Source: Plut-88900 sp965116945
Lineage (GTDB): Bacteria; Chloroflexota; Dehalococcoidia; Plut-88900
Direction: 5' to 3'
NCBI GenBank assembly: GCA_965116945.1
Contig: OZ220734.1
Location: forward strand, 1,302,001 to 1,366,000
DNA: 64,000 nucleotides
Shown: piece by piece, positions 41,229-49,797 of the stretch
Position numbering within the stretch: the stretch's first letter is position 1
Layout: each line of letters starts with the position of its first letter
The notes under the pieces: generated by a model
Database searches by the model: none
What the model saw: only the letters and a program-made list of their open reading frames with translations
Told to the model about the DNA's origin: nothing
Translations under genes and position numbers: made by a program

Positions 41229-42254
41229 CTATTGGGTGGGGAGGGGCGGCTGCCACCAGGATGGGGTCTCGGTGACTTCGATTTCGGTGACCCACTTGAC
41301 CCATTCGAAGCCGCGCCGGCGAGGGGCGACCAGACGAACAGGGAATCCGTGGCCGTGGGACAATCGCTCCCCTGTTACATGTGTGGCGAGCAGGAAGTCC
41401 TGGGCGTCGTCGAGGGGGAAGCGCCGGTAGTATCCGGTAACGGAGCGGACCAGTACGCTACGGGTAGTCTCGGATGGGTTGGCTTCGCGAAGGACCCGTG
41501 AGAGGGGAACTCCTTCCCAGCGTTGCTTTGAAAACCAGCCCCCGGTGCAATCGATAGTTGCGGTCTTTTCCATGAGTTGGGTGAGGTCGGTGTAGGACAG
41601 GGTGAGTTCCTTATCCACGTTGCCGAACACTCTTAACGTCCAGATGTCCTGGTCGACGGAGGAAGGCCTGTCGTTAAGCCAGGAGACTACGGGATAGTCG
41701 TTGCCGGTGAAGCTGCCCTTTTCGTAGGAACCGGTGAAGCGACGGGAGGAGCCGGGGAGAGGGGCGGCGCGGGCCACGGCTTCGGTGAGCTGCCAGGCGA
41801 GAAAGCCGGCAACTGCGAGGCCACCGAATCTAAGAACGGACCGACGCTCGGCCCAGAAGGAGATGGGCGGGCCCCGGAACATGTACCAGGTGTGCCAGAG
41901 CAATATTGGCAGGAGTACAACACCCGCGTAGATGTGCCAACTGACCCCACTGAAAATCCACCAGCTGAAATCGCCGAATATGGACCACACGAAACCCAGG
42001 GCGAGGGTAACGACGAGGACAACGGCAAGGGAAAGGGAGGCGATGCGTACGGGCTTTTTCTTGGGCCACTTGAAAGAACGAATGACGTTGGCGATTTTCC
42101 AGGCAAGCACGGCGAGAATGCCGTAGCCCGATATACGGTGCAGCTGGATGTAAATGGCGCGGTCCTGGGAGCCGGAGATGAGGCCGAAAAAGCCGGAGAC
42201 CATGTCGGCGAGGATGAAGAGAAGGAGGAGGATGTTGGCCCAGGGGTAGCGCAT
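41229..42254 (-). CDS. Cytochrome b-type membrane domain fused to molybdopterin (sulfite oxidase-like) domain
   Basis: 341 aa. Four N-terminal helices (to about 140) with His in LHRISGYG and SWHIYAG/LWHTWYM look like the haem b cytochrome of the YedZ/b561 group. The C-terminal half is a sulfite oxidase-type Moco domain: IDCTGGWFSKQRWEG holds the Mo-binding Cys, and VPL...RRFPLDDAQDF follows. YedY and YedZ are usually separate; here they are joined, with the Mo domain probably outside. Protein-methionine sulfoxide repair or oxidation of another small solute is possible. TATAAT lies 6 nt before ATG, so it is probably leaderless. Confidence 0.82.
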   Translation of the reverse strand: MRYPWANILLLLFILADMVSGFFGLISGSQDRAIYIQLHRISGYGILAVLAWKIANVIRSFKWPKKKPVRIASLSLAVVLVVTLALGFVWSIFGDFSWWIFSGVSWHIYAGVVLLPILLWHTWYMFRGPPISFWAERRSVLRFGGLAVAGFLAWQLTEAVARAAPLPGSSRRFTGSYEKGSFTGNDYPVVSWLNDRPSSVDQDIWTLRVFGNVDKELTLSYTDLTQLMEKTATIDCTGGWFSKQRWEGVPLSRVLREANPSETTRSVLVRSVTGYYRRFPLDDAQDFLLATHVTGERLSHGHGFPVRLVAPRRRGFEWVKWVTEIEVTETPSWWQPPLPTQ

Positions 42255-42260
42255 GGGAGG

Positions 42261-42266
42261 ATTATA
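42261..42266 (-). promoter_or_regulatory. -10 box for leaderless cytochrome b/Mo gene
   Basis: GCTATAAT, six bases (CCTCCC), ATG on the minus strand. Confidence 0.5.
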
Positions 42267-42292
42267 GCCTCGGTGGCATACTGCGTTTTGAC

Positions 42293-42334
42293 AAAAAACT
42301 GGGGTGAGGGCCCGAAAGACCTCACCCCAGTTTT
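42293..42334 (-). terminator. Strong terminator of the CoA-transferase operon
   Basis: AAAACTGGGGTGAGG pairs with CCTCACCCCAGTTTT (15 bp, perfect) over a 10-nt loop; on the minus strand it is followed by TTTTTTG. It ends the leftward CaiB genes. Confidence 0.9.
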
Positions 42335-42356
42335 CGCCTTCAGGATTTGCGTCGGC

Positions 42357-43571
42357 TTAATTCACCACCTCGGCGATCTTCATCTCTATGACGTCGTCCC
42401 AGGAGTAGTCGCAGATTTCGGTGAGGATTTCCTCGGTGTGCTGGCCGAGGTCGGGGGCGGGCATTCGGAGCTTGCCGGGCGTCTTGCTGAGCTTAACCGG
42501 GAGACCGACATATTTCAGCGTACCCGCGTTGGGGTGTTCGAGGTCTGCAACAAACTCGTTCTCGAGGACGTGGGGGTCGCTGAGGACCTCGGAGTAGGTG
42601 CGGAGTGGCGCCCAGGGGATTGACGTGGACTCGAGGGCGGACTTCCAGTGGTCAATGGTCTCTTCGGCGAAGCGGTCCCGGACCAACTCGTAGAGGGCGG
42701 GGCTGCTGCCGTTGGTGCGCTTGGCCTGGGAGTTGAAGCGGGGGTCAGACTCGAGGCCCGGCTGTCCGAGGACCTGGCAGAGCGCTCCCCATTCATCATC
42801 GGTGCCTTCCGCGCCGATGCAGAACCAGGCGCCATCCCTGTCCTGGTAGACGTTGTAGAAGGGGTTGGGGAGGTGGCTGTCGCCGTTGGAAAGGGGGCTG
42901 ACTGCCTTACCTTCGAAGAGCTGCTGCTGGAAGTTTATGGCTCCCAGGTGGACCTGGCCGCCAAGAAGGGAGGTGTTGACCTCCTGGGAGATGCCGTGCC
43001 GTTCTCGGGCCAGGAGAGCGAGGGCAGCGCCGTAGGCGAGCATGACCGCGCCGCCCCGGTCAGCGAAGTCGGACCAGATGGACATGGGGCCCTCGGCGGA
43101 GCCGTAGCTGACGTAGCCGCCCCAGAACTGACCGATGATGTCGTTAGACTGGCGGTTCAGCAGGGGGCCCTGGTCGCCCTGGCCCGAGCCATGAGCATAG
43201 ATGATTTCCGGGTTGATCTTCTTGACCTCGTCGTAGCTGAGGCCAAGCCGCCCGAGGCCGCTCTTTCGCATGTTTGAAAGGAAGATGTCTGACTTCTTGA
43301 GGAGCCGGGTGATGACCTCATGGCCTTTTTCGGTCTTGAGGTTGATGGCGAGGCTCTTCTTGTCACGGTTGTTGTTCTCGAAGTAGTAGGAGAGGCCGTA
43401 TTCGTTCTCGGCGCCGCCGAGGGAGCCGCCGTGACGGCCGGGGTCGCCGGATTGCCGCTCCTCGACCTTGATGACCTCGGCGCCCATGTCGGCGAGGAAA
43501 GAGCCGCCGCCGGGGCCGTGGTGCCAGACGGTCATATCGACCACTCGGATGCCTTCCAGTGCCATTGTCAT
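42357..43571 (-). CDS. Family III CoA-transferase (CaiB/Frc-like), copy A
   Basis: 404 aa from ATG 43571 (AGGAGG 11-16 nt before). The interlocked-dimer family is recognised from VVDMTVWHHGPGGGSFLADMGAEVIKVE, the NRDKKSLAINLKTEKG loop and the catalytic Asp in RQSNDIIGQFWGG. These enzymes move CoA between carboxylates, for example oxalyl, carnitine, mesaconyl or aryl acids. It follows copy B by 16 bp, so they form an operon. The two share the YYFENNNR segment but are different enough to have separate substrates. It ends just before a strong terminator. Confidence 0.9.
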   Translation of the reverse strand: MTMALEGIRVVDMTVWHHGPGGGSFLADMGAEVIKVEERQSGDPGRHGGSLGGAENEYGLSYYFENNNRDKKSLAINLKTEKGHEVITRLLKKSDIFLSNMRKSGLGRLGLSYDEVKKINPEIIYAHGSGQGDQGPLLNRQSNDIIGQFWGGYVSYGSAEGPMSIWSDFADRGGAVMLAYGAALALLARERHGISQEVNTSLLGGQVHLGAINFQQQLFEGKAVSPLSNGDSHLPNPFYNVYQDRDGAWFCIGAEGTDDEWGALCQVLGQPGLESDPRFNSQAKRTNGSSPALYELVRDRFAEETIDHWKSALESTSIPWAPLRTYSEVLSDPHVLENEFVADLEHPNAGTLKYVGLPVKLSKTPGKLRMPAPDLGQHTEEILTEICDYSWDDVIEMKIAEVVN

Positions 43572-43587
43572 TTTCCGCTCCTCCTCG

Positions 43588-44796
43588 CTAGTTGATGACG
43601 CCCCGGTCCCGCAGGTCTTGCAAGGCCTGGTCGTCAAAGCCACCTATTGCGCCAAGGACTTCTTCGGTGTGCTCCCCAAGCTCGGGTGCGGGGGCCCGGA
43701 GGGAACCGGGAGTACCTTTTAGCCGGACGGGTATGCCGACCATCTGGACGGGCCCGACCCTGGGATGATCAAAGTCTACGACATATTCGTTGGCGACTAC
43801 CTGGGGATCTTCGGTGAGCATTTCGTAGTCGTTGAGAATGGACCAACCCAGGTCGTGTCTGCCGAGGATCTCAATCCACTCATCCAGGGTCTTCTGAAGG
43901 AAGCATTCCCGCATGATGGGGATTAGGATCTGGTTGTTGATCTTGGTGCGCTTGGGGTTGGAGTCGAAGCGGGGGTCGAACTCCAGGTCTTCGCGTTCCA
44001 GTACCTGGCAGAGGGTGTGCCAGTCTCTATTTTCCTGGAGGAATCCGAGGCACAGCCACCTGTCGTCCTTCGTCTGGTAGTAGTTCCAGAAGGGGCTGAG
44101 GGGGGCCTCCCGCTTCATGCCCCAGGGCTCCCGCTTGTTGAAGATGTTGCTCTGGACATTCAGGGCAGCCCAGTTAATCTGGCTGCCCAGGAGGGCGGAA
44201 TAGACTTCCTGGCCGACGCCGTGGCGCTCCCGGGCTATGAGGGCGTTGACGATGCCGAATGCGAGGAGTATGGCGTCTTCCTGGTTGGCCATGCCGCCCC
44301 AGAACGGGACAGGGCCGTCGCTGTTGCCGTGGCTCTGGATGCCTCCGTAAAGCTGGGCGGTGATGTCGTTGAGGGGTTTGTCACGGTCGGGGCCGGTGGG
44401 GCCCATGCCAGTGGCGACGGCGTAGATGAGCTTGTCGTTGGCGGCGGAGAGCCTGGGGTAGTCGAGGCCCAATTTGGCGAGGGCGGCTATGGGGAAGTTG
44501 GAAAGGAAGACATCAGCCTGGGCGATAAGGTTTCGGAGCACGTCCAGGCCTGCTTCGGTGTTGTAGTCCAGGGCGACACCGCGCTTGTTGCGGTTGTTGT
44601 TCTCGAAGTAGTAGGAGAGGGGGAAGGGCTCCTGGCCGGGGGTCTCTGTGCGGATTTTGCGTCCGGGGTCGCCGTGGTCTTTGTCCTCGACCTTGATGAC
44701 GTCGGCGCCCATATCGGCAAGGAGGGCGCCGGCAACCGGGCCTTGCTGCTCTGTAGCTAGCTCGATGACGGTTATACCTTCAAGGACCATGGGCAT
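43588..44796 (-). CDS. Family III CoA-transferase, copy B
   Basis: 402 aa. LEGITVIELATEQQGPVAGALLADMGADVIKVE, YYFENNNRNKRGVALD and the catalytic Asp in DKPLNDITAQLYGG define the family. Two adjacent members could be partners of one heteromeric enzyme, or separate paralogues; family III enzymes are usually homodimers. AGGAG precedes the start by 8 nt. A TTGACA promoter stands 44-77 nt upstream. Substrate not known. Confidence 0.9.
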   Translation of the reverse strand: MPMVLEGITVIELATEQQGPVAGALLADMGADVIKVEDKDHGDPGRKIRTETPGQEPFPLSYYFENNNRNKRGVALDYNTEAGLDVLRNLIAQADVFLSNFPIAALAKLGLDYPRLSAANDKLIYAVATGMGPTGPDRDKPLNDITAQLYGGIQSHGNSDGPVPFWGGMANQEDAILLAFGIVNALIARERHGVGQEVYSALLGSQINWAALNVQSNIFNKREPWGMKREAPLSPFWNYYQTKDDRWLCLGFLQENRDWHTLCQVLEREDLEFDPRFDSNPKRTKINNQILIPIMRECFLQKTLDEWIEILGRHDLGWSILNDYEMLTEDPQVVANEYVVDFDHPRVGPVQMVGIPVRLKGTPGSLRAPAPELGEHTEEVLGAIGGFDDQALQDLRDRGVIN

Positions 44797-44842
44797 GGGT
44801 GGTTGCTCCTGGGCGTCGGTGACGACGTGAATGTAAGGGGAA

Positions 44843-44873
44843 GATTATTGTGACGCTGAACGGGTGTCAAGGG
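44843..44873 (-). promoter_or_regulatory. Promoter of the CoA-transferase operon
   Basis: On the minus strand TTGACA, 17 nt, TAATCT, before copy B. It abuts the end of decayed element copy 2. Confidence 0.5.
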
Positions 44874-44917
44874 CGCAGGCATTGAGCGGCGGCATGTGCG
44901 CGACAGGATGGTTGGGT

Positions 44918-44948
44918 TTGATTGAACTCGTAGCTGTTTTGATTGAAC
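44918..44948 (-). repeat. Two GTTCAATCAA units, element copy 2
   Basis: TTGATTGAAC at 44918 and 44939, 21 nt apart; the bases between (TCGTAGCTGTT) match copy 1 as well. Confidence 0.75.
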
Positions 44949-45005
44949 GACGCCTGAAGGGATTGCGCGGGAGGGAAACCCTCACCCTGCATGCCGCACC
45001 GGGGA

Positions 45006-45029
45006 GGGCGACCGGCCGGTCGCCCCTAC
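45006..45029. repeat. GGGCGACCGGCCGGTCGCCC palindrome, copy 1
   Basis: Near-perfect palindrome followed by CTAC; repeated at 47238-47261 with one change. Confidence 0.75.
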
Positions 45030-45050
45030 GGGGGCCCGGGCCCACCCCGC

Positions 45051-45129
45051 GGGATGGATTCCCGATCGGGGTCGGGAATGACGGTAGTAAAGACGGGATG
45101 GATTCCGGCTCGGGGGTCGGGAATGACGG
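45051..45129 (+). repeat. 80-bp composite repeat, copy 1
   Basis: GGGATGGATTCCCGATCGGG..., AATGACGGTAGTAAAGA, then GGATGGATTCCGGCTCGGGG. It recurs at 47286-47363 in the same orientation with about five differences. Each half is an imperfect palindrome. Confidence 0.8.
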
Positions 45130-45311
45130 GTGGGCAAGTCGGGGATGGTGGTGGGGGAGGGGTTGTTCGGTCCTCCTGAGGCGGTCCCGCTCAAGGCGGA
45201 TGTTCCATCTTCGGTTGTGGGGTTTGGGTTTGCATTCTGCTTTGTCTGTCGGGTTTTGGAGGGGGTTGGCGGTGGAAGGTCCGGGACTCTATGGGCAGGG
45301 ATTCGGCGGGT

Positions 45312-45494
45312 CTATGGATATGTGAACGGGCCGGGCGGTCCGCCATAGAGGTTGAACCGCCGAAAGAGCGGGCAGAAGCCCGCCAGGGTCGTCGTAGTAG
45401 ACGCCAGAGGAATCCGGTTTACGGACGGGATTCCAACAAGGCCGAATGGGCCTTCAGATGCACCGGCAAGGTCAATGCCGGTGGCATAGACGCG
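45312..45494 (-). pseudogene. Terminase-like remnant in element copy 2
   Basis: 61 codons; the part RVYATGIDLAGASEGP matches RIYVAGIDLAGESEQP of copy 1. The rest is unrelated or frameshifted and ends at a stop. Not functional. Confidence 0.45.
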
Positions 45495-45676
45495 GTTCTT
45501 GCGGTATCCGCGCAGACGGCATGTCCTTCAGAGAGGGTGCGCCGTAGAGAGTGTATGGACCTTCCATCGCCTGGAAGTTAGGGAAGGGACACGGGACCCG
45601 GTGGGTCGGGTGGACTTCCCTGGGTGTTTGGGTTCCTCCTTGGAATAGGTGAGTTGATGTTCGAACGGCGTCGAGA

Positions 45677-45729
45677 ATAGTACGGGTGTTCGTGTAGTGT
45701 CAAGGGGCAAATGTCACACTTTTTGGGGG
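45677..45729 (-). repeat. Element block A, copy 2
   Basis: Inverted copy of 22531-22582. Contains TTGACA (45698-45703) and TACTAT (45677-45682), 15 nt apart. Confidence 0.7.
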
Positions 45730-45808
45730 AGGGGGAGGGAAGGGAACCCTCACCCCCTTGGTCCCCCCTCTTCCTTAGGGCCTTTAAGGGAGAAGGGGAG
45801 AGAAGAAC

Positions 45809-45848
45809 AGAGGCAAAGGTCGGCGCAGATGTGCCGACCTTTGCCTCT
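45809..45848. repeat. Hairpin repeat, copy 2 (16-bp perfect stem)
   Basis: AGAGGCAAAGGTCGGC and GCCGACCTTTGCCTCT around an 8-nt loop, just outside the end of NucS-like gene; the flanks match the copy at 23422. Confidence 0.8.
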
Positions 45849-45897
45849 AGTTCAATACTGGGGAGAAGGGAGGGGCGTTGTTCAGTCGCGGCGTGGG

Positions 45898-46947
45898 TCA
45901 GGTTGTTCTTGACTGAGTGATCGCATTCCTGAGTGGATCGACAAACTTGTCCACTTCTTCTTGGCTCTGCATATAGCCTGTCAAACCAACTGCGCACCTT
46001 TTTTCGTCCTCTGAACTGCCATGCCAACCTCGAACTCCGTCCGTTTCTTCCGAGGTGGCAGGGAGCCACATCTTCAGCCGGTCCAAGCCCACTCCGCAAT
46101 GTTCATTAAGGCGTGTCGCGTGCACCCCGAATCCCAACCCTCCCTTCTCGTGAGGGATTGCCGGGACTATTAGAACCGTTTGGAACCCACCCTGCTTTCT
46201 GCGCAGCCTGTACCATACCCTGTTGTCATAGGGTTCAGGGTACAAGCTACCTTTGACACCATTCCTTACTCGGTCGAACAATGCTCCTACGCCATTTTCA
46301 TGTGCGATTTCCTGGAGGTCCTTCAAGGTTGACCGCTTAACCCCTCTGGGAGGCGGCTTTGTCCTGCCTTCGGCTTCTTCCGGGTCTATCAGATAAACTC
46401 GGGCCAGTATGGTTCTACCACCCTCATCCTTGAAATACTGGACGGTAGCCACATTGATCGGCACTTTCATGTCGGACAGGTAGCGAACAATCCTCTCAGT
46501 ACTGGCATCGATTGATTCAGCAACGATGAGAGATCGATGATTTACGTTAAGCTCTTGAGGGAATTCCCGTTCAAGACGTTGTTCAAATTCCGACTTCAAT
46601 TCACCGCTAGTCGAAAGGTACTCCTCTGCGATGTTGGTGATTGCGTTGGCACTTAGGCCACTAACCCACGAGGCATAGTCCAGAGCTTGCGCAGCTACTT
46701 CCCGCGGAGTCTTGCCCTTTTTGAGTTCAACTACCACGATATCGCCATTGCCGTCCAAGCACAGCAAATCTATGACTCCGCCAAATGCAGTTCTAACCTG
46801 CCTGCCAATGACCAGCAGGTTGGGATCGAGGATGGAGATGTCGCTGGCAAGCCAGTCTTCCAACCTCTCCTCCAGACTAATCTCGCTATTCAGTATTGGG
46901 TTCAGCTTCTCGTCTGATGTTACTTCCCAAAGGCGAACTTCTTGCAC
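45898..46947 (-). CDS. NucS/DUF91-like PD-(D/E)XK nuclease
   Basis: 349 aa from GTG 46947 (GGAGGACAC 2-10 nt before). The core nuclease motif is D60 in FGGVIDLL, then E74-x-K76 in VVVELKKG, and Q87-x3-Y91 in AAQALDYASW, typical of RecB-like PD-(D/E)XK enzymes; the N-terminal LWEVTSDEKLNPI...LEERLEDWL is seen in NucS-like DUF91 proteins. NucS acts in mismatch repair in other taxa, but this longer form (with a C-terminal extension from about 200) may be a different class, perhaps a defence or DNA-repair nuclease. It sits alone between repeats. Confidence 0.78.
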   Translation of the reverse strand: MQEVRLWEVTSDEKLNPILNSEISLEERLEDWLASDISILDPNLLVIGRQVRTAFGGVIDLLCLDGNGDIVVVELKKGKTPREVAAQALDYASWVSGLSANAITNIAEEYLSTSGELKSEFEQRLEREFPQELNVNHRSLIVAESIDASTERIVRYLSDMKVPINVATVQYFKDEGGRTILARVYLIDPEEAEGRTKPPPRGVKRSTLKDLQEIAHENGVGALFDRVRNGVKGSLYPEPYDNRVWYRLRRKQGGFQTVLIVPAIPHEKGGLGFGVHATRLNEHCGVGLDRLKMWLPATSEETDGVRGWHGSSEDEKRCAVGLTGYMQSQEEVDKFVDPLRNAITQSRTT

Positions 46948-47237
46948 AGTGTCCTCCGGTTTAAGTTTGATCGGATTATCGGGTCACATAAGCTAACTCT
47001 AGTGCGCGGAAACAGATGGGGTGGGGTTGTGGTATTTCAGGCTGAAAGTATAGACGGATCTTTGGTGGTGGGGTGATAAGAGGTGAGTGGTCAAATCCTA
47101 GATTCCTCGCGGGGCCACGGAATGACATTGAAATGCGTGCACGGCTCTGGAGGGATATGAAGAATTGGAGAGTCGTGGTCCATCTCCCGCTCGACCCTTT
47201 GACTAGGGCTCAGGGTGAGCGGCCCCACGCCGCGGGA

Positions 47238-47261
47238 GGGCGACCCGCCGGTCGCCCCTAC
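47238..47261. repeat. GGGCGACC palindrome, copy 2
   Basis: GGGCGACCCGCCGGTCGCCC, then CTAC; differs by one base from the copy at 45006. Confidence 0.75.
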
Positions 47262-47285
47262 AGGTAAGGACACACCACCCCACCG

Positions 47286-47363
47286 GGGATGGATTCCCGA
47301 TCGGGGTCGGGAATGACGGTAGTAAAGAGGGGATGGATTCCGGCTCGGGGGCCGGAATGTCGG
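47286..47363 (+). repeat. 80-bp composite repeat, copy 2
   Basis: Second copy of 45051-45129 in the same orientation; ends in GGAATGTCGG instead of GGAATGACGG. Confidence 0.8.
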
Positions 47364-47385
47364 ATAAGGGAATAGGGGGAGGGGG

Positions 47386-48375
47386 TTAGACGATGAGGTT
47401 GGCGGCGTAGCCGACTAGGGTTGCGCCGATTAGGGCTAGGATGACGTAGAGGGCGAAGACTCGGGTGCGGACTACGGAGATTACGGCGACGGCGGCGTAT
47501 AGGCTGATGGCTGCGCCGGAGACCATGAGGGCGAGGGCTGCTCCGAAGCTCATGCCCATTTCGAGGAGACCGCGGACGAGAGGGAGGGAGGCGTAGCCGT
47601 CCAGGTACATGGGGGCTCCAACTACGACCGCCAAGGGCACGGAGGCGCCTGCGTCGGCGCCGAAGAGGGACATGATCCATTCGTCGGGGACGAGGCGCTG
47701 GAGGAAGACTTCGAGGACGAGGGCCAGGGCCAGCCAGCGGAGGGCGAGTCGGGAGTTGGCGATAACCTCGGGCCAGAAGCGGGAGCGGTCGGGTTCACAC
47801 GTGCCGCATTTTTCGAGGGCGTCGGTGCGCATCATGTCCTGGGCCGAGCCTCGGAAACCTGGTATGGCCGCGGTTACCAGTCCTGCGAACAGGCCAATGA
47901 AAAAGGCGGCGATGGTCTTGGCAATGGCGAAGTCTGCGCCGATGATGCCGCCGGTGACGAGCATCATACTGGGGTCGGTGACGGGAGAGGAGACCCAGAA
48001 GGCCATGATGGGGGCCAGGGGGACTCCACGACGCAGGAGGGAGGCGATGAGGGGCAGGACGCCCAAGCCGCAAACGGGGGTGATTGCGCCGATCAGGCTG
48101 GCGATAAATATGGAACGCAGTGTTCCCCCTTTGAGCAAGGAAAGGGCCCGGTCGGCCCAGTTGCCTAGGGTCAAGGCACCAGCGAGGAGGGAGGCGATGG
48201 CTAGAACGGGCAGGATCTTTAGGATGCCCCAGCCGACGTTTCTGATCATGTCGGGGTTGGGGTCGGGGGCGAGGGAGCCGGTGATGAGGAGGGTGACGGT
48301 GAGGAGCCAGACCAGGGCCTCGGCGTTGGGACGTCGGAGGCGGAGTCGGGAGGGTCTGGCGACGGAGATGGCCAT
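47386..48375 (-). CDS. Permease of the DUF318 / ArsP-like family
   Basis: 329 aa, 8-9 hydrophobic segments. ITPVCGLGVLPLIASLL and APIMAFWVSSPVTDPSMML are the twin conserved blocks of the predicted permease family (PF03773 type) in which a Cys near TPxCGxG is typical; some relatives export organoarsenicals or metal. A CGTC in the middle loop (about residue 195) may bind metal. The start is ATG 48375 with TATAAT 9 nt before it and no Shine-Dalgarno. No metal regulator adjoins it. Substrate unknown. Confidence 0.8.
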   Translation of the reverse strand: MAISVARPSRLRLRRPNAEALVWLLTVTLLITGSLAPDPNPDMIRNVGWGILKILPVLAIASLLAGALTLGNWADRALSLLKGGTLRSIFIASLIGAITPVCGLGVLPLIASLLRRGVPLAPIMAFWVSSPVTDPSMMLVTGGIIGADFAIAKTIAAFFIGLFAGLVTAAIPGFRGSAQDMMRTDALEKCGTCEPDRSRFWPEVIANSRLALRWLALALVLEVFLQRLVPDEWIMSLFGADAGASVPLAVVVGAPMYLDGYASLPLVRGLLEMGMSFGAALALMVSGAAISLYAAVAVISVVRTRVFALYVILALIGATLVGYAANLIV

Positions 48376-48384
48376 GATGGGGGG

Positions 48385-48390
48385 ATTATA
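48385..48390 (-). promoter_or_regulatory. -10 box just before the permease gene
   Basis: TTATAAT, then nine bases, then ATG on the minus strand. Expected leader only 2-4 nt. Confidence 0.5.
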
Positions 48391-48585
48391 ACTCTACCGT
48401 GGGGTTGGGAGGGCAGGGTGACGGATTGGCGGTGCGTGGGCCACCCCCCGCTCGCACTTCGAGTGCCTCAGCACGAGCGGCCTCGCAGCGGGGAAGGGTT
48501 CACCCTCACCCTAACTCTCTCCCGTCAAGGGAGAGGGGACTGGACACCCCACCTTGTCCCTCAAGGAAGGGATGGGTTGCAGAGT

Positions 48586-49797
48586 TTAGTTGATGGCGCC
48601 GTCTTCGCGGAGGGAATCGATTTCGTCCCAGGAGTAGCCGAGCTCGTCTACCAGGACCTGTTCGGTGTGCTGGCCCATTTCGGGGGCTGCACCCCGGGCC
48701 TTTACCTCGCTCTCGCTGAACTTTAGGGGAGTGGCGAGAGTCTCGTAGGGGCCGTGGGTGGGGTGGTCGACGGTGACGATGAAGTCGTTGGCGCGCACCT
48801 GGGGGTCGTTCATGGAGTCCATGAGGTCCTGCATGGGCGCCCATATAACGCCCTGGGCGTCGAGTCTGGGTGTGATCTCGGGGAGGGTGAAGGTTGACAG
48901 AGTTCGGTCGAGGTCAGATATGAGATCGAGGGCGTTGTCGCGTCGGGCGAGGGGGTCAGCGGACTTTTCGTCAGCTATGAGGTCGTCACGGCCGATGGCC
49001 CGGCAGAAGCCGGCCCATTTCTCGTTGGTGTTGGGCGAGACAACGTTTATCCATCTGCCGTCTCGGGTCTGGTAGGTGTTCTGGAGAGGGTTGGGTGACT
49101 GTTCTCTTTTCCATTGGAAGGGCTGCTGTCTGGCGTAGAGGGAGCGGGAGAGGTCGCCGCCCACCACCCATAGCCCCATATTCAGCAGGGAAGTGGAGAC
49201 CTTCTGCCCCTTACCCGTCTTTTCCCTGACCCACAGCGCGGTCATCACCCCCGCCAGGAGCGCCGGCGAGCTGGTGTGGTCTCCGAAACCGGAGCGCAGG
49301 TTGACGGGGTCCTCGCCGGGTCGGCTGAACAGGGACATGGCCCCTGAGCGGGTCCAGAATGCGGTGTAGTCGAAGCCGGTGCGGTCTTTGTCGGGGCCGT
49401 TGGCGCCGTAGCCGTTAAAGGAGAGATAGATAAGTTCAGGGTGGTCTTTGGAGAGTTCATCGTAAGTGAGATGGAAGGTTTCCTGGCGTCGGGGGATGAG
49501 ATTGGTAGTAAAGACATCGGACCGGGCGGCCAGCTTTTGAACAGCCTCCTGGGCCTTGGGTCGGGATAGGTCCAGGGCCATGGAGCGCTTTCCGCGGTTG
49601 TCTAGTTCAAAGGCATAGCTGATGGGGAATGGCGTACCGAAGTCGGCGTCCCGGATCTCGGTGCGGAAAGTGTCACCTTGCAGGGCCTCGACCTTAATGA
49701 CGTCGGCGCCCATGTCGGCCATCATTGCGCCGCAGGAAGGAATGGCGAGCCAGTTGGCGACCTCCAGGACTCGGATTCCTTTGAGGGGCGGTTCCAT
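48586..49797 (-). CDS. Family III CoA-transferase, copy C
   Basis: 403 aa from ATG 49797 (GGAGG 7-11 nt before); an upstream in-frame extension to 49923 is not family-like. LKGIRVLEVANWLAIPSCGAMMADMGADVIKVE, DNRGKRSMALDLS and the catalytic Asp in RTGFDYTAFWTRSG define it. It is more like formyl/crotonobetainyl-type CaiB than copies A and B, as it lacks the YYFENNNR string (here YAFELDNRG). It stands alone. An unusual detail is the cysteine in IPSCGAMM. Substrate unknown. Confidence 0.9.
   Translation of the reverse strand: MEPPLKGIRVLEVANWLAIPSCGAMMADMGADVIKVEALQGDTFRTEIRDADFGTPFPISYAFELDNRGKRSMALDLSRPKAQEAVQKLAARSDVFTTNLIPRRQETFHLTYDELSKDHPELIYLSFNGYGANGPDKDRTGFDYTAFWTRSGAMSLFSRPGEDPVNLRSGFGDHTSSPALLAGVMTALWVREKTGKGQKVSTSLLNMGLWVVGGDLSRSLYARQQPFQWKREQSPNPLQNTYQTRDGRWINVVSPNTNEKWAGFCRAIGRDDLIADEKSADPLARRDNALDLISDLDRTLSTFTLPEITPRLDAQGVIWAPMQDLMDSMNDPQVRANDFIVTVDHPTHGPYETLATPLKFSESEVKARGAAPEMGQHTEQVLVDELGYSWDEIDSLREDGAIN

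Larger units (their letters stand above)
44905..45750 (-). mobile_element. Decayed element copy 2, inverted relative to copy 1
   Basis: No intact gene. Reading leftward: block A (45677-45729, as 22531-22582), a ribosome-site-like AGGAGG, the relict frame 45312-45494 beginning RVYATGIDLAGASE, palindromic repeats (45006-45029 and 45051-45129), and the paired GTTCAATCAA units at the far end (44918, 44939). Order and orientation match copy 1 except for inserted repeats. The fragment has lost nearly all of the nuclease domain. The two copies differ enough to be old. Confidence 0.6.
46948..47385. other. Intergenic stretch with dispersed repeats
   Basis: No gene. The left half has nothing I recognise; the right half (47090-47370) holds CCCTGAGCC-type sequence, the GGGCGACC palindrome (47238) and the 80-bp composite repeat (47286). 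Confidence 0.6.

Noticed and set aside
45578..46099. 173-codon minus frame over the repeats next to the NucS-like gene
   Set aside because: Low-complexity translation of repeats; overlaps the NucS-like gene's true frame.
45006..47363. Possible CRISPR array
   Set aside because: Repeats are few, of different types and irregularly spaced; no cas genes.
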